Assembly (NCBI RefSeq): GCF_019112545.1
Contig: NW_025064880.1
Span: 124,001-188,000 of the forward strand
Reading direction: 5' to 3'
Length of the DNA stretch: 64,000 nt
From: Guyanagaster necrorhizus
Lineage: Eukaryota > Basidiomycota > Agaricomycetes > Agaricales > Physalacriaceae
Shown in pieces: positions 24,480 through 35,515 of the stretch. Numbering within the stretch: position 1 is the first letter of the stretch; each line of letters begins with the position of its first letter. The translations under genes and the position numbers were made by a program. The notes under the pieces were generated by a model. That model was not told the origin of the DNA. It did not search any database and saw nothing but the letters and a program-made list of their open reading frames with translations.

Positions 24480-27400
24480 ATGTCCCATGCTCTTCTCCTC
24501 CGGCTCTTTGTCAATTATTTCTCTGTCCATGTCGCCCTTCAGTACCTTGCTCTCTACTCGGACAACATAGGAATCACGTACTACATCACCTCGCGACTGC
24601 GCCAGCTCGACACCAAGGATCTTGCCGATGTCTGGGGCTTTGTTTGCCATCTTTTGGTGACCAGGCCATCCAAGTCTCACGCTCTGGAATGTTTTGTAGT
24701 CGATATTGCGCACCGCTCGACCCATATTGCCATGATAGTATGTCTACAATATCTTGTATCTGATTGCATTTTATTTATTTTCGTAGACCCTCTGGTTCAT
24801 GCAAGCAAGTCTCCGTGATCTCTCTGGTATGCGACACGATTCCAAATCTTTCTTAATATGCCAACGTATCCTCCATCAATGCCACGAAATTATATTTGGA
24901 GATCTTCCGCCTCCGGTTCCAGCACCCTATTCGTCCATTTGCTCTTCTTTCCAGTCTCGCTTTACTAGAAAGAAGATTAGGCATCACGTTGGACCATCCC
25001 TTGTGGGACTTGGGGTTGTACTCGCAGGCGCACCAGCTATGCCGAGGCTGACAGAAATCATGGGCCAAGTCGCTATAGAGCAGGGGAGAGTGGACGATGG
25101 GGACACAAGGTACCGGAGCATCGACCGACACGGGGACGAGGTGGCTCCTGCGGCCAGTCCAAATTTGAGTAAAGCTTCCTTGGAGTCAAGCTGTGATGAT
25201 CACGATGACGCTGACGATCTCAGCGACGGATCTCAGCATACACCGTCTTCGGAACTTATCTCTAACAAAGACAAGACCTTTAGACATCGTGCCGTCGGTC
25301 CTGCACAGACAGCTCCTTCTTTACCTTTACACCTTAGTGGAATACGAAAATCACGCCTGTCCGAGGATCCTTTGGGACAACTCGACACTGAACAAATCGT
25401 TTCACCCTATCAGTCATCCCCTTCCGTCTCCGCGTCACGTCCCCCTCCACGTTCCGTGTCGATTAGTTATGCCGATGGTCTGTTACAATCCTACGATGGA
25501 TTATCCCAGACCCATCTCCTTCGAAGCCATTATTGTCGATCAGAGGTACATCTTGTTCAATATTAGTTTCTCCTCTGACAGTCTTTTAGATCCAGTTTCT
25601 GCTAGTTCTTGAAAGTATTTCAAATAGGCTTCTCGATATTCCACGGCCGGCCCGAATAAGTGCCCTAAGAGCAGAGTTGACCGCTTTGAATCACCAACTT
25701 CCAGCTGAGGTATTTACATTTCATACGATCTACCTCTTTTTCACAAGGAAATAGGTATGCATGCCTATGTGGTGCTCTTCGTCAGATTCTCCCCGTCTCA
25801 TGGGTGGATCGCAACCCCATCATCGCATCGTGCGAATTCCCCCCGGCGAAAGTGTCGTTCTCAACTCAGCCGAACGCGCCCCCTACGTACTCTTGATAGA
25901 GATCCTTCACGATGACCTCGATTTCGATCCAAACAAACGGGTCAACAAAGACGTCTTGAAAAAAATAGTTGTCAAGGAGCACGAAAAAAAGGGCACCTCC
26001 AAAGAATTGATCCCATTCCCTCCACTCTCTTCACGTCACAGTCCCAACTCTGACCCTCTCAACGATACTGACGTCGTGGCTGCTGTAGCTCATGTGTCCG
26101 CCTTTTCTCCCTTTTTTGTCTCTTCGCCTCTAACAGCTTCATCACCCGTCGAATCCGACGAAGAGATGGATCTCGTCGAGCAGCTCTATGGATCCGATCA
26201 ATCTCTTCGTTCTCGGCCTATTGATCTTTCTGATTCTATAGTGCTACCTCCGACTCCAAAGAATAGGGAACTCGATATGGTTGCGTGGTCACGCTCCTCA
26301 TCGGTTCCACCTTCCCCTTCACCACCAGAACACGCCGCACCCATGAACCGTGCTCTATCCATTACCTCTGATTCTTCCGCACATTTGTCACCCGTCCCTG
26401 ATCACGTCGATAATAGTCCCGCCCTATCTCTTGATGAATATTCTGAACGCATGCGGACGGCTGCGATCATGCTCGCTCAGCTCAACGCCAACCTTGTTCG
26501 GGAACCTGTTACGAACGGTGCATCGTCGGAGTCCCAGTCACAATGGGGTCCCATAAGTTGGCTTCCCGGTTCCAGTTGGTTAGCAACGCCAAGAGACTAT
26601 GCAACGAGACATTCCCCAGGGTTGGGTCCCCAAGATCAGTCATCGCTGCATCTCCAACCAACACGAATGCGGCTGCAACTCTCTGAAGCTTCGGCGATAC
26701 GGGAGCGCATCATGCAAGAGATGCTGGCGTTGGAGGCGGAGCGGATGGAGCGGATGAGAGAAAACCGAGAGATGGATAATCTTATACGGATAGACAATAT
26801 CAGTGGAAGGAAAACTGCTGAAGACGAGGGTATTATCAGAAGAGAGATAAACAAGTCAGACCCTTCCGCGGTAGTTTTAGGTGAATCCTGGGCAGCCAAA
26901 AAGGTTTGGTTCAACCTACGTGCCTCGTTAATCGCTCATCTATCTGATAATAGAGTCGCATAAGGCATGGATCACCATATGGACATCTCGGTAATACTTT
27001 TACCACTTGCAATAGCTATATGTATGTCTGACATTCCCTCAGCGAACTGGGATTGCGTCTCGGTTATTGTCAAGACAGGCGGTGATCTTCGGCAGGAACA
27101 GCTAGCAACCCATCTCATTCGTGAGTTTCAACGAATATGGGAGGAAGAAAATTGTCAATGCTGGGCGAGATAGTAAGTCTGTCTAATACCTCATTAGTTT
27201 AGAATCAGTATTTCATTTTGATCAGTTTCCACATTCTCATAACTGGAGGCTCTTCTGGACTGGTAGAAACGATAACAGACGCACCTTCCATTCATTCAAT
27301 CAAAAAAGCTGAATATGCTCGTCGGCTCGCTCAAGGTCGATTGGGCCACGTTACTTTGTTTGATCATTTCAAAAGCGTACGTCCAGTCTATTCGTTATTG

Positions 27401-28198
27401 TCATCTCCCGGGATCTAAATCGCCCCGCAACCAAAAAGACGTATGGTGATCCATCATCAGCGAAATTCATTCGTGCTCAGAGGAATTTCGCGAAATCTCT
27501 TGCAGGTGAATGCCAAATCTGGGATTGTCCGATACTGACGTATATGCTGACCGAAGCTAGGATATTCTGTCATCACCTATCTTCTGCAGATAAAGGATCG
27601 GCACAATGGTAACATCCTTCTAGACAGGGACGGTCACCTCATACATATAGACTTTGGATTTATACTGAGCAATACGCCTGGAAACATCGGCTTTGAGGCT
27701 GCCCCGTTTAAATTTCCTCTAGAGTATATAGAAGTTTTGGGTGGTGCTACAGGCCCGTCTTTCTTAGAGTTCAGGCGGTTGTTTAAAGATGGGTTTGAAG
27801 CTGCCAGGAAGCACTGCGATAGAATCATTAGTGCGTTGCTATTGACCTTTCTCCGACGTGTCGCTGACTTTGGTTCTAGCCCTCGTTGAGCTAATGCAAA
27901 AGGGTACGTAGGCATTGCCAAGGTTACGAGCGTGTCAGAAAGTGACCTAAAATCTTGTAGACTCCGCCCTGCCATGTTTCGCTGCTTCCGGGGAACAAAC
28001 CGCCAATCAGCTACGTGAACGCTTTCAGCCCTCCTTGACACATTCGCTGATTGGAGAACATGTGGATCGTCTTATCGACAGTTCTTTGGGGTCACACTGG
28101 ACGCGATTATACGACTCGGTGAGGCTTTCGCTGATTTTCCGCGTCTCCCATATTTAGGAGTCTGCCAGTTCCAATACTACTCCCAGTCTATCCTATGA
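24480..28198 (+). CDS. PIK1: PIK1, phosphatidylinositol 4-kinase beta type
   Basis: Multi-exon gene for the Golgi/nuclear PI 4-kinase that makes PI4P for secretory traffic. The N-terminus MSHALLLRLF and VHVALQYLALYSDNIGITYY matches fungal PIK1, followed by the helical LKU part. A central SHYCRSE|IQFLLVLESISNRLL and ALRAELTALNHQLPAEVCM is very typical. After a long Ser/Pro linker come PGESVVLNSAERAPYVL and the catalytic domain: SRIRHGSPYGHLANWDC, the ATP-site Lys in VSVIVKTGGDLRQEQLA, the catalytic loop KDRHNGNILLD and the metal-binding HIDFGF. The final exon gives FQYYSQSIL and stops at 28198. The SRIR...SPYGHL piece is a short exon (about 26954-26992) that is easy to miss. All catalytic residues are present, so it should be active. 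It is divergent from OST3 and convergent with the first KRE2-like gene. Confidence 0.94.
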
Positions 28199-28404
28199 CA
28201 AAGTTGGTTCTCTTTTCTTTGGGTCTTTGGAGTTACCGCACATTGCATATCCACCGTATCATTATCATCTTGCATTTCGTATATTACACTTGCGTTAGCA
28301 TTCTTTGAAGTAAGTCCAGGCAGGGTAGCTGGAAAGGAAAAAACAAGCAAATAATGCTGGCAAAGGTATTGCCTTGGCTATCATGTAGATACATCCTTTG
28401 AATC

Positions 28405-30306
28405 CTAGTTAAACAGTCTATCGTACCGGTTGAGGCACGAGTATCCCTCATAGTCTGCATTTACACTGGTTAGGAGGTCACAAACTTCAGTAGGGATAGA
28501 AACCGACCGAAGTTTTGATTACTATCACACCAGCACTTTCCCCGCTTGTGAGCTTCGCCTTGAGGACAATGTTGGAAAGGTTCATGCCGATAGCCTAAAC
28601 AGGATGGAGACCGGTCAACAGAAGGTTCTGCGCATACGGGAAATACTTACCAATATCATTGAAGAAATGCTTAAAAGAACTTCAGCCGGTTCATAAAGAA
28701 GAGGCAGCACGTACTATCTGATCCTTCCTTGCAAACAACGCTGCTCCTATGCTGTGAACAGGAGCGTCACCCCATCGCTAAAGAGAATCCCTGTCATGAA
28801 TCCGTAACAAAAGACTACACTAGAATGGCAAACCTCATAGTAAAATCCGCCTTTCGAATCCAGGAAGTCGAAAAATTTAGAATAGGCTTCACCTCTCCAT
28901 AGATCAAGATCACCGATCTCAAAATTGCTCCAAACTACGAACTTGAGCGGTGAGGATATAATCAAATATATCGACTTACAGTGGCATCGGTTGTACGTCA
29001 AGCCGCCATCGTCAGAGAGGAAATCCATGGCGTTATCTTTTGGTGTTATACCAGGGTTTGCTTCCAAGAATTCTAAGGCAAAGTCAGAACTGTGACTAAT
29101 TATACATCGTGAGACACACCGCGAACCGCTGCCCAAAGCGTCGGAATGGTTCTCTCGTATTCGTACAAGGATACAGTGAAACCTAATGCATAGTAAAGAT
29201 TGAAAGAAGGAAGACAGTGCTAAAGCATACCGTAAACCTTTTGCTGGTCTTGCATGATCAGGAAAGGGTCGTAGTCAAGGTCACAGAAGAACTTGACGTC
29301 AGGCCTTTTGTCAATTGTCAGAACATCAACGTAAAACTTAAGATAATGTTTCCATACTCGACTCTGATTGAGGTGTCAGCGCGCGAGTGTAGGTGAAGTA
29401 TGTGGATTTACCTCCAATAGTACTTGTACGGCTTCAAAAGCTCGTGTCTGTAAAAGAACTTGCGAATGGTTGAGAAAAAATTCGTACATATAAATTGGTA
29501 TCCTCACTCCGGAGTTGAACCGGCACATATTCCGATAGCTGTGTCAAGTAAGTGTACGTTCGAAGCACGGTAAAATTTCCACCAACGGCACGCTTCCTAT
29601 ACAACAATTCAGACAGATCAACGGTGTATGCAGGGATACGAACGCACCTCCATAAATGACCTTGTTCTTCACCATATCTGCTCGAGCCTCTGATGCCTTA
29701 GCCTCGTCTATGGTCTCGGGCTGGTACCAGTGGTCATGAGGGATAAATCCAAACTTAACATCAACATCCGTAAGCTCTGAAACCCGGCTGAAAGTCGATG
29801 AGTCTCGAAAGAGTAAAAGCCAACGATGGGTCGAACCGCTTAAATTGTTCCGAAAAAGGTTGCTCATTCAAGAACACATAAGGATACCGGAACTTTTTGT
29901 TGAAACGGTCCTCCATCTGCTTCATGCTGACGATGATACCATTCAAATCACTGTTGCGTGCTGTAAAAAAAAAAATGAAAATGAGCTGCTATCAAGCAGC
30001 ACGGTAACCAAGGACGCGCCGAGCATGACAATTGCTGCGGAAGCCTTCCGTCCTTGCGGTGAGGTTACATTGTTGTGAACATAGTAATCGTCGGGGACAG
30101 GAATCTGGTACGGTGGTTTTGAACCGTTCCATTGCGTCTTGATGTTGGAAAGTGATGTCGCTTGACTGTAGCCCGGATGAGCAAAGCTCATTATGTAGTG
30201 CAGACTAATCTGTTAGAAACGTCAGTGATGGACGGTCATAGGAACCAGCAAAGTATTTGACAATAATCCCCAGGACAAGTACAACATAACGCCAGGGCGT
30301 CATCAT
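28405..30306 (-). CDS. KRE2/MNT1-type alpha-1,2-mannosyltransferase (GT15), copy A
   Basis: Golgi type II membrane enzyme of family GT15, which adds alpha-1,2-mannose to O- and N-linked glycans. It starts MMTPWRYVVLVLGII, a short cytosolic tail and signal anchor interrupted by intron 1. Exons then give QMEDRFNKKFRYPYVFLNE, ELTDVDVKFGFIPHDHW, RPDVKFFCDLDYDPF, the family signature [51 protein letters not shown] and a C-terminus DYEGYSCLNRYD, stopping at 28405. One intron near 29950-30040 appears to use a GC donor, because only GC-AG restores the conserved LARNSDL stretch. A canonical GT alternative exists but loses three conserved residues. Otherwise the gene looks intact. It is tandem with copy B, with 237 bp between them. 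Confidence 0.88.
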
Positions 30307-30543
30307 GGTGGGCAGAGGTAAAGAGTATGAGAGAATTGAACCTGCGGCAAATTGCGCAAACAGAAAGCCTTCATAGGGTTAGGGTTCGGCCAAGTGCACA
30401 GTCATTCGTGTTGGTTACGTAGGCAATACGGACAGGTTCCATCGGCTCATGACTCCAATAATCCCATCTATTTGTACTATCGTACAACCCATAATTATAA
30501 AGTGATATTGTTAGATACAGTGGTTAATGCCAGCACGGGGGTA

Positions 30544-32355
30544 CTATGAGAACAAGTCTTCAAACTTCTTCACGCAAGAATTCGGGGAATAATCTTCGGG
30601 GAACAGTGAGTCTGTATCCATGGAAAGGTATCCATGTGGGAGCCTGTACTTACCAAAACTGTCTGCAGGATCGCATGAACACCTGCCTTCTGACCACTGA
30701 TCACCCTGTGGGCAATGCTGGAATGATTCATGGCGATAACCGATATCTCGGAAGAAGTGGATCTGGTCTCTTCGAGCGAAGAGGGCAGCCGCAATGCTGT
30801 GGACTGGGGCGTCTCCCCAGCGCTGAACACACAAAGGTAGATATTTTCAGCAGCGATGGCTAAGGACAGTAACAGATGCAACATACCTCATAATAGAAAC
30901 CTCCTTTTGATTCTAAGAAATTGAAAAAGGCCTGGTAAGCCTCTGACCTCCAAAAGTCCATATCTGCAATTTCGAAATTGCTCCAGACTGTATTTACGTG
31001 TTAGTTCAGCCAGGGCGGGATCATGGTGAGAACTAACAGTGACAAAGATTATAGGTGTTCCCGCCGTTGTTAGATAGATAATCCATGGCGTTATGCGGAT
31101 CAATGTAGTCGGGATGAGTTGCCATGAATTCTGTAACAGGCTGAGTTGCACTGTCAGCTTCACGGGGATTTTCACGCCACCTTTTACCGTACTCCACAAC
31201 GTGGGTATCGTGGGCGCCCACTCCGTTAATGAAATTGTGAAGCCTAGTTACACAATAAGCTTGTCACAGGTAATGATAGACATTAACTCACTATATATTT
31301 TATCGTGTTCTCGCATGTAAATGAAAGGATCGTATTTTATATCACAAAAGAACCTGACATCTGGTCTAGAAGGATAGTCAGAATAGCATGGAAGGCGGAT
31401 AATATATGCGAAGCTCACTCCACTCTAGACAGATAGGATGCGATGGTCAATAAGAAGGATCATGGTCAATGGTTTCCATTTATAGCTCACCTCCAGTAGT
31501 ACCGGTATGGCCGTAAAAGCTCATGATGAAAGAAGAACTGAGTGGACGTTGACGTCAGAGGTCAAGATCAGAGTACGAGTATCGGATACACTCACTCCAG
31601 AATTGAAACGGCACATGTTGCGGTAGCTGCGATTGGCAGTGAGTCAGAGAAGTCAAAGGACGGAAACTGTTCATACGGTACACTGCCTGCGGTGATGATG
31701 AATGAAGGTAACAGGTTAGAGTAACTGTGAGCTCACCGGCATAAATAATACGCTGGGCCATCATCTTCTGGCGGCCTAACCGCGCTCGGTCTTCGTCGAT
31801 CCAGTCAGGCTGAACCCAATGTTCTTTGGGGATTAGTCCAAATGAAATCGGAGCTCTGCTGATGATGCTGACGCGCCTGATGAATACAGCGTCAGAAATG
31901 ACGGCGGCGTTGACGATAGTGAAACAAGCCGCACTCTTTGAACGAATCCGTAAAAGGCTCGTCATTGAGTAGCACCCAAGGATAATTATAATGCCTGTTG
32001 AAGCGGTCTTCAACGGACTGCATGCTCGAGACTACTCCATTGATGTCGCTGTTTCGGGCCAGGAGGACAAACGTGGCATTGGCTCGTTCCGAAGCATTGT
32101 GATATAGCGTATCTGGGAATGCCACAGCATACGAACTGATTTCTTGAGTCTTTTCTTCGGACACATGCAGTTGTGAACCCCAGTTGCTGAGAGAGGAGAT
32201 GCGCTTATAATCTTCGAAAGCGATAGACAAGATGTAATGAATGCTAATCTGTTACGCTATTCAGTATGACGGAGATGAAGAGAGGTAGGAAAACATACGA
32301 CGAGGACAAGGACGAGGGTAATGTACCGCCGCGGCGTCATCATTGGTAGATACAT
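30544..32355 (-). CDS. KRE2/MNT1-type alpha-1,2-mannosyltransferase (GT15), copy B
   Basis: Paralogue of copy A in direct tandem. It starts [19 protein letters not shown] (an internal MM start at 32343 would match copy A exactly), then an intron and [15 protein letters not shown]. Family blocks follow in order: [133 protein letters not shown]. The last exon gives [16 protein letters not shown] with stop at 30544. Intron 1 and the last intron sit at the same places as in copy A, so the two arose by duplication of a spliced gene. Here the ARNSD stretch lies in one exon, unlike copy A. Confidence 0.91.
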
Positions 32356-32838
32356 GATGGGGGGAAAAGACTGACTGGCAGTCCGGGCTATGGACGTATT
32401 GTATTAAAACGAACGCGCAGTCAAAAATAAAGTGGAGCCGCGCGAGCCGAGATCATTACGATTTAATGCCTGAAATTGGCCTGAAAAGGGTAGTGCGCAA
32501 CCTCCGCCACTGGCAACCGTGAGCTATCCGCAGCTCGGCGTCCCCCCCTGTGCCTTTCTCACCTTGATGTATACACTAACATCATTCTGAAGATAATGAA
32601 AAATTCCGTCAGCCATAACATCAAGTGGGAACTACGGAACTGCGCACCCGGTGCATCGCTGGAAGGTGGTATCGGACGCGCAGTTCAATCGGCCTTGCAC
32701 CGCCTTGTTCGAAAATAAAGAATTCGCGTAAAGAATGCTTAGGTTAGGGTTTTACGTAACCCATTTGCTGTTGTTTGTCATCCACTTTTTTTCTCAGCTT
32801 GGGCAGCGACGAGCCCATTGCTTGCGCGTCGGTCAACA
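32356..32838. promoter_or_regulatory. divergent intergenic region between KRE2-like copy B and TOM40
   Basis: The two start codons are 483 bp apart on opposite strands, so this should hold both promoters. I see no clear TATA box or repeated operator. There are GC-rich patches at about 32437-32450 and 32520-32550. Confidence 0.4.
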
Positions 32839-34109
32839 ATGGCGTCCGTATCGCTACCCATAAAAAATGGTCTCGCTGACTCCTCTGCCTCACCGTCATC
32901 CTCGTCGACTGCCGCTTTCCCATCCAAATCTCCATTTTCTTACTACAATCGCTTTGCAAAGTGGCGGGCTGATCTTGGATTACCATTCCCAGGCAACGTT
33001 GAAAATCTCCAGAAGGAAGTCAAGGGTGCGCTATCTCTATTGCTTTCCACAGCTCTACGTGACTGACCGTTCCCTGCCCAGCGACCCATCTCACAAATTT
33101 GTTCTTCGATGGCGCTCGCGCCGACCTCACCAAGAGCATGTCCATGAACCCGCTATTCCAAGTCACTCACTCCTTTGCATTGGGCTCACAAACATCTGCG
33201 CCTTCCTATAATTTTGGTGCCATGTTTGCGAATGAAAAAGTGGGCTTTCTGCAACGGAACATTGATACGCCATCCTGAGACTTTACCCACAGGTATTCAT
33301 GCAAGGTGGAGTGGACCACGATGGAAACGTGAATGCCCGGCTGAACCAGGGTTGGTCACCCGGAAATGTCTCCAAATTTCAGGCCCAGGTGCGTTAATCA
33401 TGGCATTCGATGTGAGCCGTCTTCCTGACGCAGTATACAGATGTCATCCCAGCCGGGACACAACTTGCTCCAATTGGAGCACGATTATCAGGGACAGGAC
33501 TACAGTCTGAACGGGAAAGCCGTGAACCCCTGGCCCACAGATTTGACGGGCATCTACGTTGGCAGTTATCTGCAATCAGTGACGAAAAACCTCGCTCTTG
33601 GTGTTGAGTGCCTGTATCAGCGGCCCGCTCCTGAAATATCAGAACTCGCTACGACCTACATTGCCAAGCTCACGGGTACGGACAAAAACTGGATAGCGAC
33701 CGCAAACTTCCAACCGGCTGGTATATTGCAGGCGACGTACTGGCAAAAGTTGAGCGACAAGGTCGATGTTGCCGCCGACCTGCAGGTGATCGCTGCACCA
33801 GCCCGTCGGGACGCGATTGCAACCCTGGGTGTCAAGTACGATCTTCGGTTGGCGACGTTCCGGGCTCAGGTCGATTCCGGGGGCAAAGTATCAGCACTGC
33901 TTGAACAGCGGTTTACCCCCACATTCACCTTTATGTTATCAGGAGAGATTGATCACTGGAAGGTTGGTATTTCTCTTTGATCGCAGTCCATGGCCTAGCT
34001 CACTATATTGCGACAGAATGCTGCGAAAGTCGGTTTTGGGGTTATCATGGAGAGCACGTCGCTTTCGCAAGAAGAGCTGGAGGCACAGATGGCCGTCACC
34101 CCACCATGA
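32839..34109 (+). CDS. TOM40: TOM40, mitochondrial outer membrane import channel
   Basis: Spliced gene for the beta-barrel pore of the TOM complex. The N-terminal exon begins MASVSLPIKNGL, followed by a serine-rich stretch and SPFSYYNRFAKWRADLGLP and FPGNVENLQKEVK. After an intron come TNFFFDGARADLTKSMS and QVTHSFALGS, then GGVDHDGNVNARLNQGW. The large exon (about 33440-33965) carries the strands around DYSLNGKAVNPWPTDLTG, YLQSVTKNLALGVECLYQR and ALLEQRFTPTFTFMLSGEI. After a last intron NAAKVGFGVIMES closes the barrel (the beta-signal-like end), stop at 34109. Order and length (about 360 aa) match fungal TOM40. The ABC ATPase gene follows 115 bp downstream on the same strand. Confidence 0.94.
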
Positions 34110-34224
34110 TTTAATGTATTTACGACTAGATATTATTGGTGCACTTATTATTTTCGTCGTTTATACACGCTCTCTACTCATGGCTGCGGTGATTTGAATT
34201 ACCGGCCCTTTGATCCTGACAGCC

Positions 34225-35116
34225 ATGGTAAACTTGCTAGAACTGCGAGACATTTCGTCCGCCAATGAGGCTCGCAACAACGAACCAATATTTACAGACA
34301 TTAATCTTGTAGTAACTGCAGGTATGGGTGTCGTTTGTGCTCCAGCGTTTCTTGACGTGTCGCAGGAGATGTGGTAGCGCTACAGGGCAAAAGTGGTTCC
34401 GGAAAGACCACATTGCTGAAATGCATAGCGCACCTAAATGTATACGATGGTCTCGTTCTATACCGTGGATCGTACGCCCTTGATATTTATGGCTAGCTTT
34501 GACTTGACTTGCTTTTTTGCAGAACACCAATGACTTATGGCCAGCATCTGCTTTCCCTACTCTAGCCTGCCGCTCACCCCTCCTCAGGCATACCTGCTTA
34601 CCGTAAAAAAGTGGCCTATGTCCCCCAGCGGTCTCCCCTTCTCCCTGGTACTCCGCGGGACTTTGTGAACACGGTACTTTCATTATCTGCTAGGTCGGAC
34701 AGATCCATGTCGACCTTCCAGCACATCATCGACCTAGGCGCCGCATGGAGCCTTGATCGCAACCTCTGGGACCGTGAATGGACAAATCTATCAGGGGGAG
34801 AATCCCAGAGGATTGCACTCTCCATTGCTCTGGCATTGAATACTGCCGAAGTGCTTCTGCTAGATGGTCAGGGTATAGTGCACACTTTTCTCCCACCATT
34901 CTGATGCAAGTATGATTAGAACCTACGTCTGCTTTGGACCCAGAGCTGGTGCTGTTGGTGGAGCAGTCGTTGCTAAAGGACCTGCGCTCCGACAACACGG
35001 CGCTCAAAGCCATCGTGTGGATCACTCATTCAGATGAGCAGGCAAGTCGAGTAGGGACCCGATTCATTCAGGTTTCTGGGGGTAATTGTCATGAACAGTC
35101 CTTGCCGCCAGTATAG
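34225..35116 (+). CDS. stand-alone ABC-type ATPase, FetA/STAR1-like
   Basis: Spliced gene for a single nucleotide-binding domain of about 230 aa without membrane helices. It begins MVNLLELRDISS. The Walker A motif GKSGSGKTTLLKCIAHL follows an intron; the Q-loop region is RKKVAYVPQRSPLLPGTP; the signature is LSGGESQRIALSIALA; Walker B is EVLLLDEPTSALDP, with an intron splitting the Glu codon; the H-loop is IVWITHSDEQA. All catalytic residues are present. Short domains of this kind resemble bacterial FetA/YbbL and plant STAR1, which work with a separate membrane partner of the FetB/ALS3 type in metal or UDP-glucose transport. No such partner lies in the window. The family placement beyond 'ABC ATPase' is an inference. 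Confidence 0.85.
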
Positions 35117-35515
35117 ATCCGAATAGATACAACCAATTTCTTTTAGTGTCGGCTGCCGTCCGCGCTTCGCTAGGTCTTGGCTTTTCAGTGCAGCGAATGA
35201 TGAATGTTCCTGATTGCCGTGCATCGTAGTACCACCATACGCGGGTCCTACGGGATAATCACTCGAACGAAGCATCTTACAAATTGTTCCATGTAATACA
35301 CTACCCATGCTTGCTTGAGTTATTCGTCAAGTTTCACTGTATCGAAAGTTTGAAAGTGCTTTGTTTTGTTAACGACTCGCACCTTGGACCCTGTTCAAAA
35401 ATATATTGTACATTACAAGGACACCACTATTACAATGATAGATTACATGCAGAGGAGGGTGACTATGCTTGAGGAGGGTTAATGCGAATAAAAATACAGT
35501 ATGCGAAATAGCCTT
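35117..35515. other. intergenic between convergent genes
   Basis: 399 bp between the stops of the ABC ATPase and the DUF2828 gene. It should hold both 3' UTRs. AT-rich patches are present but nothing else is recognisable. Confidence 0.5.
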
